Shown: one piece after another, positions 51,594 to 59,457 of the stretch
How positions within the stretch are numbered: the first letter of the stretch is position 1
How the letters are laid out: the number at the start of each line of letters is the position of its first letter
Source: Rhodococcus triatomae
GTDB taxonomy: Bacteria > Actinomycetota > Actinomycetes > Mycobacteriales > Mycobacteriaceae
DNA: 64,000 nt
NCBI RefSeq assembly: GCF_014217785.1
Contig: NZ_CP048814.1
Coordinates: 4,650,001-4,714,000 of the forward strand
Reading direction: 5' to 3'
The notes under the pieces: model-generated
The model's input: only the letters and a program-made list of their open reading frames with translations
Told to the model about the DNA's origin: nothing
The model's database searches: none
Position numbers and translations under genes: made by a program

Positions 51594-51929
51594 CATCCCG
51601 AATCGACCGAGAATCGCGCGCAGCGTCTCCTCCCCCGGCGGTTTCCGCACCACCGGGTCGCGATCCGCGACGGCGTCCCGAACGGCGGCGACGATGCTTC
51701 GTTCGTCGGTGAGATCGATCTCGGTGATCGGCCACTCCGCCGTCGCGACGACGTCGCCCGCGTTCGGCACCTCGGTGTCCAGATCCGCTCGATAGATCTC
51801 GAGATACAGCACCCGTCCGCGCACGCGAAAGGCGTACGGCTCCCCGTCTGCGGTGGTGCCGAATCCGTGCGCGTGCGCCCCGGCCGTGACGTCCTCGACC
51901 GTGAACTCCGACGATCCGGGAATGTCCAC
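51591..51929 (-). CDS. Small conserved protein, Rv2137c position
   Basis: 112 residues, no membrane segment or known motif. Predicted alpha/beta: YAFRVRGRVLYLEIYRADLDTEVP, EWPITEIDLTDERSIVAAVRDAVADRDPVVR and a short C-terminal helix. GTG 51929 has a clear GAGGAGGG ribosome site eight bases upstream. Next to uppP and the lipoprotein gene as in M. tuberculosis. Function unknown. Confidence 0.75.
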   Translation of the reverse strand: MDIPGSSEFTVEDVTAGAHAHGFGTTADGEPYAFRVRGRVLYLEIYRADLDTEVPNAGDVVATAEWPITEIDLTDERSIVAAVRDAVADRDPVVRKPPGEETLRAILGRFGM

Positions 51930-52060
51930 GACAAATCCCTCCTCACGGCCGCTCCGGTACCCCGCTACCGACGCGGCTTCGTCCGTCTCCCAGCGATCAG
52001 GAATGCTAGTGGTCAGCTCTACAGATGTTGATCGACGACGGAACCGAGGAGATTACGCAC

Positions 52061-53089
52061 ATGACCGGATCGAGATCTCGTGTGGTCGTCGCTGCCGTTG
52101 CCGGAGCATCGATTCTCGGTGCGCTGGTCACCGGCTGCTCGTCGAACGACCACGACGAGGACGTCTCGTCCCTCGCACCGGCCACCGTGCCTCAGTCTCC
52201 GCCTGCGGCGTCGACACCGGCCGGAAGCCTGTACATCGTCGGTCGGATGATCGATTCCACCACATTCGACCCGGTGACGCGCTCCGTCGTCGTGGTCACC
52301 GACGAACGCCGCACCGTGCTGCTGCTTCCCACCGACGACCTCGATGCTCCGGCCCGCGAGATCACACTCGACGACGCCGTCGCGAGCGCGTCCGACGCGG
52401 GCGACGGCACGATGCTCCTGGCGATGAACGGGCAGGTCGCGCGGCTGGACGTCGCCACCGGCCGGGTGGATGCCGTCCCGGTGGACGGGCAGGTGCTCGC
52501 GGCGGCGCAGCTCAGCGACGGCCGGGTGGCCGCGGGTCTGGACAATGGTGAGATTCACATCCTCGACCAGGAGTCCGATTCGCCACAGGGGGAAGCGGAA
52601 CGCATCACCGGGTTGTCCGGGGTCGACGGGCTCGCGGTGGCCGGTGACACGCTGACCGCGCTGGACCGCAGTCAGACGTCCGTCACCGCGGTGACGGTCG
52701 CGGACGGATCGCTCGGGCTCGCGCTGCGCGCCGGGGACGGCGCCTCCGCGCTCACCAGCGATCACTTCGATCGGGTTCTCGTCACCGACACCCTCGGTGA
52801 CGAACTGCTCGTCTACTCCACCGACGAACTGATGCTGCGCCAGCGTTTCCCCACCGGAGGACAGCCGTACGCCGTCGCCTACGACGACTCGGCCGATCGG
52901 GTCTGGGTCACTCTGCCGACCACGAACGAGGTGGTCGGTTACGATCTCTCGACCGGTGTGGGAGTCGAGACGGCGCGATTCCCCACCGTGCGGCAACCGA
53001 ACTCCCTCGCGGTGGATGCCGACGGAGACCTGCTGATCGGCTCGGCCACGGGCGACGGACTGCAGCGGATACCGACTGGGAGGTCGTGA
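52061..53089 (+). CDS. Beta-propeller-like lipoprotein (LppL-type)
   Basis: 342 residues. Signal peptide with RSR, hydrophobic VVVAAVAGASILGAL and lipobox LVTGC with the lipidated Cys26. The mature part has repeated ~45-residue strands (SLYIVGRMIDSTTFDP, GTMLLAMNGQVARLDVATG, DGRVAAGLDNGEIHIL, DELLVYSTDELML, NEVVGYDLSTGVGV) consistent with a seven-bladed propeller. Cell-surface anchored; function unknown. ATG 52061 follows GAGGAG; an earlier in-frame ATG (52025) would spoil the signal peptide. Same position as Rv2138 (lppL), upstream of pyrD. Confidence 0.88.
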   Translation: MTGSRSRVVVAAVAGASILGALVTGCSSNDHDEDVSSLAPATVPQSPPAASTPAGSLYIVGRMIDSTTFDPVTRSVVVVTDERRTVLLLPTDDLDAPAREITLDDAVASASDAGDGTMLLAMNGQVARLDVATGRVDAVPVDGQVLAAAQLSDGRVAAGLDNGEIHILDQESDSPQGEAERITGLSGVDGLAVAGDTLTALDRSQTSVTAVTVADGSLGLALRAGDGASALTSDHFDRVLVTDTLGDELLVYSTDELMLRQRFPTGGQPYAVAYDDSADRVWVTLPTTNEVVGYDLSTGVGVETARFPTVRQPNSLAVDADGDLLIGSATGDGLQRIPTGRS

Positions 53090-53322
53090 TGGCGGGACGC
53101 GCACTACCCGCGGGGTGGGAGAGCGACTCGGAGGACTTCGAGTACATCCCACTCCGATTGCCTCCCGACGTCACCCGCGTGAGCGCGGCGATGCGCCTGG
53201 CGATCCAGGCCGAGTTCGGCGGGTGGGAGCTCTCCCGCGTGCGCCTCTACACCGACGGCAGCCGAAGGGTCCTGCTCAAACGCCGCAAGACCACCCATCA
53301 CGTTCCCGATCCGGCCCTCTAG
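53089..53322 (+). CDS. DUF5703-type small protein
   Basis: 77 residues. [49 protein letters not shown] (in pieces) is the whole domain: a short alpha/beta with a conserved FGGWEL. Found next to pyrD in many actinobacteria. The TGATG at 53087 overlaps the lipoprotein stop by one base, with GGGAGG four bases upstream of ATG. Function unknown. Confidence 0.82.
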   Translation: MAGRALPAGWESDSEDFEYIPLRLPPDVTRVSAAMRLAIQAEFGGWELSRVRLYTDGSRRVLLKRRKTTHHVPDPAL

Positions 53323-53332
53323 GAAGACCTCC

Positions 53333-54409
53333 GTGTATCAGACCCTGCTCCTGCGCCTGTTTTTCCTCGTCTCCCCGGAACGGATCCATCATCTGGCGTT
53401 CACCGCGATGCGATGGGTCACCCGGATCCGGCCGACGCGCTGGCTCGCGTCCCGCATTCTCGTCGTCGACGACCCGGTCCTGCACAGTTCCGTGTTCGGG
53501 GTCGACTTCCGGGCGCCGCTGGGACTGGCGGCGGGGTTCGACAAGAACGGGGACGGCGTCGATGCCTGGGGCCCGCTCGGCTGGGGCTTCGCCGAGATCG
53601 GCACCGTCACCGCCCAGGCGCAGCCCGGCAACCCCGCTCCCCGGCTCTTCCGTCTGCCCGCCGACCGCGCGCTCGTCAACCGGATGGGCTTCAACAATCA
53701 CGGGGCGGGCAGCGCCGCGAACAATCTCCGTCGCCGACGTGGCGACATCCCGATCGGCGCGAACATCGGCAAGACCAAGATCGTGGCGGCCGAGGACGCC
53801 GCCGCCGACTACACCGCCGGAGCCCGCCTGCTCGGCCCGCTCGCCGATTTCGTCGTGGTCAACGTCAGCTCTCCCAACACCCCGGGCCTGCGTGATCTGC
53901 AGGCCGTGTCGTCGCTGCGCCCACTGCTGCGTGCGGTACTCGACACCGTCACGGTCCCGGTGCTCGTGAAGATCGCGCCGGATCTGTCCGACGAGGACAT
54001 CGACGCGGTCGCCGATCTCGCCGTCGAACTGGGTCTCGCGGGGATCGTGGCGACGAACACCACGATCAGCCGGGACGGCCTGCGCACGTCCGCCGCCGAC
54101 GTCGCGGCGATGGGGCCGGGTGGGCTGTCCGGACCTCCGGTCGCGGCCCGCTCGATCGAGGTCCTGCGTCGCCTGCACGCCAGGGTCGGCGACCGGCTCG
54201 TCCTGATCTCCGTCGGCGGGATCGAGACGGCAGATCAGGCCTTCGAGCGGATCCTGGCCGGCGCATCGCTGGTGCAGGGCTACACAGGATTCATCTACGG
54301 CGGTCCCTTCTGGGCCCGCCGCATCCACAAGGACCTCGCCCGGCGCGTGCGCGAGGCGGGTTTCACCTCGATTCGCGACGCCGTGGGCGCGGGAGCCGGA
54401 GCCCGCTGA
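53333..54409 (+). CDS. pyrD: Dihydroorotate dehydrogenase, class 2 (quinone-dependent)
   Basis: 358 residues. N-terminal membrane-associating helices ([19 protein letters not shown]) and the barrel with [35 protein letters not shown] (class 2 catalytic Ser) and [30 protein letters not shown] for FMN. Oxidises dihydroorotate to orotate in pyrimidine synthesis, passing electrons to the quinone pool. Third gene of the lppL-DUF5703-pyrD run; GTG start. Confidence 0.97.
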   Translation: MYQTLLLRLFFLVSPERIHHLAFTAMRWVTRIRPTRWLASRILVVDDPVLHSSVFGVDFRAPLGLAAGFDKNGDGVDAWGPLGWGFAEIGTVTAQAQPGNPAPRLFRLPADRALVNRMGFNNHGAGSAANNLRRRRGDIPIGANIGKTKIVAAEDAAADYTAGARLLGPLADFVVVNVSSPNTPGLRDLQAVSSLRPLLRAVLDTVTVPVLVKIAPDLSDEDIDAVADLAVELGLAGIVATNTTISRDGLRTSAADVAAMGPGGLSGPPVAARSIEVLRRLHARVGDRLVLISVGGIETADQAFERILAGASLVQGYTGFIYGGPFWARRIHKDLARRVREAGFTSIRDAVGAGAGAR

Positions 54410-54415
54410 CACGAA

Positions 54416-54445
54416 CCGGGCCGGAAGCATGTGCTCCCGGCCCGG
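54416..54445. terminator. Hairpin terminator between pyrD and the PEBP gene
   Basis: CCGGGCCGG (54416-54424) pairs with CCGGCCCGG (54437-54445), followed inward by one mismatch and AGCA/TGCT with a 2-nt loop. It lies in a 59-bp convergent gap and can serve both genes. Confidence 0.7.
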
Positions 54446-54468
54446 CCTTCGGTGGACGACTGTCGCGG

Positions 54469-54999
54469 CTACTGCTCGAAGGTGCCGTGGATGGTCGCGC
54501 GCGCGATGGCGTGCGAGAACAGGTTGAATCCGAGGAACGCCGGCGTGGAATCCGCCGTGACACCTTCCAGGGTGTCCACGTCGACCGCGTGCACGGCGAC
54601 GATGTAGCGATGCGGGCCGTGCCCGGCGGGCGGGGCGGCGCCGAGGAACCGGTGCAGGCCGGCATCGTTGCGGAGGGTGATCGCGGAGGCGGGGAGCCCG
54701 GTGCCGTGATCGTCGCCCGCCGCGGTCACGAGCGAGGTGGTCGCGACCGGGATGTTCGCCACCGCCCAGTGCCAGAAGCCCGACGCCGTCGGAGCATCCG
54801 GGTCGTACACGGTGACCGCGAAGCTCCGGGTCTCCTCGGGAAACCCGGACCACGACAGTTGCGGCGACTCGTCGTATCCGCCCGCACCGAAGATTCCGCT
54901 GACCTGCTCGGTCTTCAGCGGGGCCCCGTCGGTGATGTCCTGGGAGGTGAGCTCGAACGTCGGCAGTGCGGGAAGCGCTGCATAGGGGTCGTACGCCAT
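54469..54999 (-). CDS. YbhB/YbcL (PEBP) family protein
   Basis: 176 residues, like Rv2140c (TB18.6). [48 protein letters not shown] read in segments, and HWAVANIP and [13 protein letters not shown], are the phosphatidylethanolamine-binding-protein motifs with the DPD and H pocket residues. Cytosolic; ligand unknown. AAAGGA precedes ATG 54999. Upstream of nothing on its strand except the M20 peptidase gene, 51 bp away. Confidence 0.93.
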   Translation of the reverse strand: MAYDPYAALPALPTFELTSQDITDGAPLKTEQVSGIFGAGGYDESPQLSWSGFPEETRSFAVTVYDPDAPTASGFWHWAVANIPVATTSLVTAAGDDHGTGLPASAITLRNDAGLHRFLGAAPPAGHGPHRYIVAVHAVDVDTLEGVTADSTPAFLGFNLFSHAIARATIHGTFEQ

Positions 55000-55050
55000 C
55001 CGTGGTTCCTTTCTCGTGGGGGGAACTGCTGGTCTCGTCGGGAGGGCCGG

Positions 55051-56403
55051 TCAGCTGTGGCTGAGGAAGTGTTCGAGGACGCGTGTCCCGAACAGTAGCG
55101 AGTCGACGGGGACTCGCTCGTCCACTCCGTGGAAGAGTGCGCTGAAGTCCAGGTCGGGAGGCAGACGCAGCGGCGCGAAGCCGAAGCACCGGATGCCGAG
55201 CTTCGCGAACGCCTTCGCGTCGGTTCCGCCGGACAACATGTACGGCACCGTCCTGGCCCCGGGATCGTGCTCGAGGATCGCGCCGTTCATCGCATCCACG
55301 AGATCACCGTCGAAGGTCGTCTCGTACGAGTCCAGGCTGGTGATCCATTCACGTTCGACGTCCGGGCCGATCAGCTCGTCCACTGTCTTCTCGAACTCCG
55401 CCCGCCGGCCGGGAAGGATGCGGCAGTCGACCACGGCCTCCGCGGTCTGCGGGATCACGTTGGCCTTGTATCCGGCGGCGAGCATCGTGGGGTTGGCGGT
55501 GTCCCTCAGCGTGGCGCCGATGATGTTCGCGATACTGCCCAGCTTGGCGAGGGTGCCGTCCAGATCGGGCGAGGCCGGGTCGAAATCGAGTCCGGTTTCC
55601 TCCGCCGCGGCAGCGAGGAACTCGGCTACCGCGTCCGTCATCACCAGGGGGAACTGGTGCGTGCCCAACCTCGCCACCGCCTGCGCAAGCGTGGTGACCG
55701 CGTTGTCGGTGTGCAGGAAGGATCCGTGTCCGGCCCGGCCCCGGGCTGTCAGACGCATCCAGCCGAGGCCCTTCTCCGCTGTCTCGACGAGGTAGAGCCG
55801 CCGCTCGGAGCCGTCCGGGCGGGGCACCGTCAGCGAGAATCCTCCGACCTCACCGACGGCCTCGGTGACACCCTCGAACAGGTCCGGCCGGTGCTCGACC
55901 AGCCACTGGCACCCGTACCGTCCCCCGGCCTCCTCGTCGGCGACGAAGGCGAACACGAGATCGCGAGGGGGTACCACCCCTTCCGCCTTGAACGAGCGGG
56001 CCACGGCCAGGATCATCCCGACCATGTCCTTCATGTCCACGGCCCCGCGGCCCCAGACGTAGCCGTCCTCGACCGCGCCGGAGAACGGGTGCACCTGCCA
56101 GTCCGCGGGCTCCGCGGGTACGACGTCGAGGTGACCGTGCAGCATCAGCGCACCCCTGTTCGGGTCCGCACCCTTCAGCCGCGCGAAGACATTGCCCCGA
56201 CCCGGTGCGCCGGACTCGACGTATTCGGTCTCGTAGCCGACCTCCTCGAGCTGGCCGGCGACCCACTCGGCACACTCCCGCTCGCCCTTCGTCGTGGCGA
56301 GATCGCCCGTGTTCGACGTGTCGAACCGGATCAGCGAGCTGACCAGCTCGACGACCTCCGATTCGGCACGGCTCCGGCCTGGGACTTCGTTGTCAGTGGA
56401 CAC
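55051..56403 (-). CDS. M20 metallopeptidase (Rv2141c type)
   Basis: 450 residues. Metal ligands LMLHGHLDVVPAE and GRGAVDMKDMVG, catalytic Glu in FVADEEAGG, AGHGSF in the lid and GGTDAKAF at the end give a di-zinc ArgE/DapE-like amidohydrolase. Specific amide substrate unknown. GTG 56403 is six bases after TAGGAA, an imperfect TANNNT. Shares its strand and short gap with the downstream PEBP gene. Confidence 0.93.
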   Translation of the reverse strand: MSTDNEVPGRSRAESEVVELVSSLIRFDTSNTGDLATTKGERECAEWVAGQLEEVGYETEYVESGAPGRGNVFARLKGADPNRGALMLHGHLDVVPAEPADWQVHPFSGAVEDGYVWGRGAVDMKDMVGMILAVARSFKAEGVVPPRDLVFAFVADEEAGGRYGCQWLVEHRPDLFEGVTEAVGEVGGFSLTVPRPDGSERRLYLVETAEKGLGWMRLTARGRAGHGSFLHTDNAVTTLAQAVARLGTHQFPLVMTDAVAEFLAAAAEETGLDFDPASPDLDGTLAKLGSIANIIGATLRDTANPTMLAAGYKANVIPQTAEAVVDCRILPGRRAEFEKTVDELIGPDVEREWITSLDSYETTFDGDLVDAMNGAILEHDPGARTVPYMLSGGTDAKAFAKLGIRCFGFAPLRLPPDLDFSALFHGVDERVPVDSLLFGTRVLEHFLSHS

Positions 56404-56487
56404 ACCACTTTCCTACCATCGACGGTGCGGGAACTCAGTGCGGAACGCGCCTGAACGGCGACACGGAACCTGCCTCGACGGGGCGAT

Positions 56488-56516
56488 TTGGGCGCTGAGC
56501 CGACATCGGTTAATCT
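56488..56516 (+). promoter_or_regulatory. Promoter of tRNA-Leu (TTGGGC-17-TAATCT)
   Basis: TTGGGC (56488-56493), 17-bp spacer, TAATCT (56511-56516); the tRNA begins 28 bp downstream. This is the clearest two-box promoter in the window. Confidence 0.65.
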
Positions 56517-56543
56517 TTCGAGGCGCCAGCAACCAGGGCGCCG

Positions 56544-56629
56544 GTCCGAGTGGCGGAATGGCAGACGCGCTAGCTTGAGGTGCTAGTGTCCTATTAACGG
56601 ACGTGGGGGTTCAAGTCCCCCCTCGGACA
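56544..56629 (+). tRNA. tRNA-Leu, anticodon GAG
   Basis: Cloverleaf of 86 nt: acceptor GTCCGAG pairs with CTCGGAC; the anticodon loop CTTGAGG holds GAG, decoding CUC and CUU; the long variable arm (GTCC...GGAC) is class II, typical for Leu; T arm GGGGG-TTCAAGT-CCCCC. Discriminator A at 56629; the CCA end is not encoded (ACCG follows). Confidence 0.97.
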
Positions 56630-56719
56630 CCGAAGCAGTACCGAATCGAATGGTATCCAGATCGTCGGATGCGGTTCGGTCGGGCACCGGCTTCAACTTT
56701 CTGAGTTGAGACAGACGAA

Positions 56720-56751
56720 AAGGCCCCGGTTCTCACGAGAACCGGGGCCTT
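56720..56751 (+). terminator. Strong intrinsic terminator after tRNA-Leu
   Basis: Arms 56720-56734 and 56737-56751 are perfect 15-bp complements (effectively 14 bp with a 4-nt loop), followed by CTTCTTCG. It closes the tRNA transcript 90 bp downstream of the gene. Confidence 0.85.
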
Positions 56752-56772
56752 CTTCGTGAGAGGGCATTTTCG

Positions 56773-58272
56773 ATGACCGACGCAGCGACCGACACCGAGG
56801 ACGCAACTCCCCGAGCCACCACTGCCGGGGACACGACCGCGTTCGCCGCGAACGACTTCGAGGCGTTCCTCCGTGTCCTCGACGCCGCCGCGGAACTCGA
56901 CGCCGAGCATCCCGATGCCGTCGCCGTCCAGCGTGCCGTCGGGCACATGTTCAAGAAGTTCAAGCGGGCCCGGCGGGCCGCCACCCGCAAGGCGGTGTCC
57001 GAGGCGGACCGTCAGGTGGTCGCCGCCACCGCCACCGGATCTCCGGAACGGATCGACGACGAGACCGCGGGTATCCCGCTCAGCTCGACTGCCGAGGGCG
57101 CGAGCGCGGGCACGCTGATCCGGCCCCGCCCCTGCTACATCTGCAAGGAGCGCTACACCCGGGTCGACGCCTTCTACCATCAGCTGTGCCCGGAGTGCGC
57201 GGCGACGAGCCACACGAAACGGGACGCTCGGACGGATCTGACCGGACGCCGCGCACTCCTCACCGGTGGCCGCGCGAAGATCGGGATGTACATCGCGCTG
57301 CGGCTGCTCCGGGACGGAGCACATACGACGATCACCACACGCTTCCCCAACGACGCCGTCCGGCGCTTCCGTGCCCTGCCGGACAGCTCCGAATGGATCC
57401 ACCGGCTGCGCATCGTGGGTATCGATCTGCGCGATCCCGCCCAGGTGGTCGCGCTCGCGGATTCCGTTGCCGCACAGGGGCCTCTGGACATCCTTGTCAA
57501 CAACGCCGCCCAGACGGTACGCCGCTCCCCCGGCGCCTACAGCGCTCTGGCCGAGGCGGAGGCGGCCCCGCTGCCCGCCGGGGATCTTCCCGAGGTACTC
57601 GCGTTCGGCAAGCCGAGCGACGCACACCCGGCCGCGCTGGCGGGCTCGCTCGCACCGGCGACCACCGAGGGTTCTCTCCTCACTCCGGAGGCCGTCGCCT
57701 CGCTCGCCGTGGTCGCCGGATCGGCGACGGTCGATCGGATCGAGGCCGGCCTGGCAATCGACGCCGGCGGCCTCGTCCCGGATCTCGCGCACACCAACAG
57801 CTGGGTGCAGACGGTCGAGGAAGTCGACCCGATCGAATTGCTCGAGGTGCAGCTGTGCAACTCGGTGGCACCGTTCATCCTGGTGTCCAAGCTGCGGCCG
57901 GCGATGGCCGCGTCCGCCGCGCGGCGCAAGTACGTCGTCAACGTCTCGGCGATGGAAGGGCAGTTCGGCCGCGCCTACAAGGGGCCGGGCCATCCGCACA
58001 CGAACATGGCGAAGGCCGCGCTCAACATGCTCACCCGCACCAGCGCCAAGGAGATGCTCGACGACGGCATCCTCATGACGGCCGTCGACACCGGGTGGAT
58101 CACCGACGAGCGCCCGCACTACACCAAGCTCAGGCTGGCGGACGAGGGCTTCCATGCTCCTCTCGATCTGGTGGACGGGGCAGCCCGCGTCTACGACCCG
58201 ATCGTCCAGGGCGAGAACGGGGTCGATCTGCACGGTTGCTTCCTCAAGGATTACCGGCCCTCACCCTGGTGA
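56773..58272 (+). CDS. SDR-family oxidoreductase with N-terminal zinc knuckle, catalytic Tyr absent
   Basis: 499 residues. Residues 25-80 form a helical region; CYIC (121-124) and CPEC (139-142) form a C-x2-C-x14-C-x2-C zinc knuckle. The Rossmann SDR domain begins ALLTGGRAKIGMYIALRLL, with NILVNNAAQT-like LVNNAAQT and the helix ending HTNMAKAALNML. The Tyr of the YxxxK motif is replaced by Thr (T-N-M-A-K), and a ~90-residue insertion lies between NNA and the active site. NAD(P) binding seems kept, but reductase chemistry is doubtful. Encoded downstream of the tRNA terminator. Confidence 0.82.
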   Translation: MTDAATDTEDATPRATTAGDTTAFAANDFEAFLRVLDAAAELDAEHPDAVAVQRAVGHMFKKFKRARRAATRKAVSEADRQVVAATATGSPERIDDETAGIPLSSTAEGASAGTLIRPRPCYICKERYTRVDAFYHQLCPECAATSHTKRDARTDLTGRRALLTGGRAKIGMYIALRLLRDGAHTTITTRFPNDAVRRFRALPDSSEWIHRLRIVGIDLRDPAQVVALADSVAAQGPLDILVNNAAQTVRRSPGAYSALAEAEAAPLPAGDLPEVLAFGKPSDAHPAALAGSLAPATTEGSLLTPEAVASLAVVAGSATVDRIEAGLAIDAGGLVPDLAHTNSWVQTVEEVDPIELLEVQLCNSVAPFILVSKLRPAMAASAARRKYVVNVSAMEGQFGRAYKGPGHPHTNMAKAALNMLTRTSAKEMLDDGILMTAVDTGWITDERPHYTKLRLADEGFHAPLDLVDGAARVYDPIVQGENGVDLHGCFLKDYRPSPW

Positions 58273-58434
58273 CCGGAGTCTGCCGGGTGTGACCGATCGG
58301 CGGCGCCCGCACCCGTAGTGGGCACTCTCATCCCGTGTGCCGGCCGCCGAGGCGACGGGCACCTGGGATACTCGGGGACAACCCGCCGGGACACAGCTAC
58401 AGCTCGTCGGGGACGAAGCTACGAGGAGGCGTTC

Positions 58435-58857
58435 ATGTCCGTTGCCGTGGTCCACCGCGACAGCCCGGAGGGCCGGGCCGCGATCGTGATCGCCGCGCAC
58501 GAGGCGCTGCAGCGGCGGCACCAGCTCACCGTGCTCCACGTGCCGGACGAGATCGTGGGCGGTGTCGTCGACGGCGCACCCGAGCCGGACGAGGATCTCA
58601 CCGCGGTCCGCTCGGCGATCCAGGCCGCCCTCGACGCGGGCGACGTCGGTGAGACGTCGTGGACACTCCGCGCCGCCGAGCCGTCGGAGGACCCGGTGAC
58701 GGCCCTCGTCGATCTCGTCGACGACGAGTCTCCCGACTTCCTCGTCGTCGGCACCCGCCGCAAGTCGGCCGTCGGCAAGTTCCTCCTCGAACGCTGGCTC
58801 CAGCGTGTCCTGCTCGAGGTGGACGTCCCCGTCCTGGTGGTCAAGGACCCCGCCTGA
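58435..58857 (+). CDS. Universal-stress-protein-like protein
   Basis: 140 residues, one UspA-like alpha/beta domain. LTVLHVPDEIV and DFLVVGTRRKSAVGKFLLERWLQRVLLEVDVPVLVV (in pieces) match the second half of Usp. The family ATP-binding G-x2-G-x9-GS loop keeps GTRRKSAVG but lacks the Ser-Ser/Gly-Ser pair (ERW instead), so ATP binding is unlikely. ATG 58435 follows CGAGGAGGC. Unlinked to obvious partners. Confidence 0.82.
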   Translation: MSVAVVHRDSPEGRAAIVIAAHEALQRRHQLTVLHVPDEIVGGVVDGAPEPDEDLTAVRSAIQAALDAGDVGETSWTLRAAEPSEDPVTALVDLVDDESPDFLVVGTRRKSAVGKFLLERWLQRVLLEVDVPVLVVKDPA

Positions 58858-58863
58858 CGGACT

Positions 58864-58895
58864 CCCCTCCCCTCCATCCCCTCCCTCCCCTCCCC
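58864..58895. other. Polypyrimidine tract, G-quadruplex motif on the minus strand
   Basis: Six C-runs of 3-4 bases separated by single T residues or CTCCAT-type linkers. The minus strand therefore reads GGGG-A-GGGG-A-GGG-A-GGGG-N5-GGGG-A-GGGG. It lies 7 bp past the Usp-like stop and before a long hairpin. Confidence 0.75.
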
Positions 58896-58904
58896 GCGCC
58901 ACCC

Positions 58905-58961
58905 CCTGGGTGAAGGTGGCCTTCGACCGGTCTGACGAGGCCAACGGTCCCTTCACCCAGG
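58905..58961. repeat. Intergenic palindromic element with nested stem
   Basis: Outer arms CCTGGGTGAAGG (58905-58916) and CCTTCACCCAGG (58950-58961) are perfect; directly inside, TGGCCT (58917-58922) pairs with AGGCCA (58938-58943), leaving a 6-nt bulge. Together with the preceding G-rich tract it probably ends transcription of the Usp-like gene. Confidence 0.8.
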
Positions 58962-59034
58962 TGGGGAGGGGCCGCATCGTTCTAGACTGGGTGACACATC
59001 GACCGGTGAACGTGGGAAGTGTCAGGTGGCCGTC

Positions 59035-59448
59035 ATGGTCTATCACGCGTTGGCGCTCACCGTCGCGATCGTGCACCTGCTGTTCGTGGCCTACGTGGTG
59101 GTCGGCGGGTTCCTGGCCTGGCGGGTGCCGTGGACCATCGTGATCCACGTGCCCGCGGTCCTGTGGGGATTCGGCGGGGTGATCTTCGGATACGAATGCC
59201 CACTGACACACCTCGAATCCTGGGCTCGGGAAAAGGCCGGCGAGAGCCGGCTCCCGCAGAGCGGATTCATCGACCACTACCTCACCGGCGTGCTCTACCC
59301 GGAGGACGCCCTCGGCCTGGTCCGCTCGCTGGTCGCGGCCGCGGTGATCGCGTCGTGGATCGGGTTCGTCGCCCTCCTGGTCTCCCGCCGGCGCCGTCGG
59401 TCCACACCCCCTCGTCCGCTCGTGAGCGGCACCACACCCGAGCTGTAG
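59035..59448 (+). CDS. DUF2784 membrane protein
   Basis: 137 residues, four membrane helices (ALALTVAIVHLLFVAYVVVGGF, WTIVIHVPAVLWGFGGVIF, VRSLVAAAVIASWIGFVALLV plus a short one). YECPLTHLESWAREKAG with GFIDHYLTGVLYP is the family signature; function unknown. ATG 59035 follows AGGTGG by five bases; GTG 59026 is an alternative. A TAGACT (58983-58988) about 45 bp upstream is a candidate promoter. Confidence 0.82.
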   Translation: MVYHALALTVAIVHLLFVAYVVVGGFLAWRVPWTIVIHVPAVLWGFGGVIFGYECPLTHLESWAREKAGESRLPQSGFIDHYLTGVLYPEDALGLVRSLVAAAVIASWIGFVALLVSRRRRRSTPPRPLVSGTTPEL

Positions 59449-59451
59449 TCT
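59446..59451 (+). promoter_or_regulatory. -10 hexamer TAGTCT of the saccharopine-dehydrogenase-like gene
   Basis: TAGTCT six bases before ATG 59458; its TAG is the stop codon of the preceding DUF2784 gene. Confidence 0.5.
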
Positions 59452-59457
59452 CGGGCC

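Noticed and set aside
53276-55189. 637-codon minus-strand frame opposite pyrD and the PEBP gene region
   Set aside because: Shadow of pyrD; it crosses the pyrD terminator hairpin and has no recognisable domain.
56600-56720. Integration site at the tRNA-Leu 3' end
   Set aside because: No direct repeat of the tRNA 3' end, integrase or mobile genes are visible nearby; the downstream sequence is a plain terminator.
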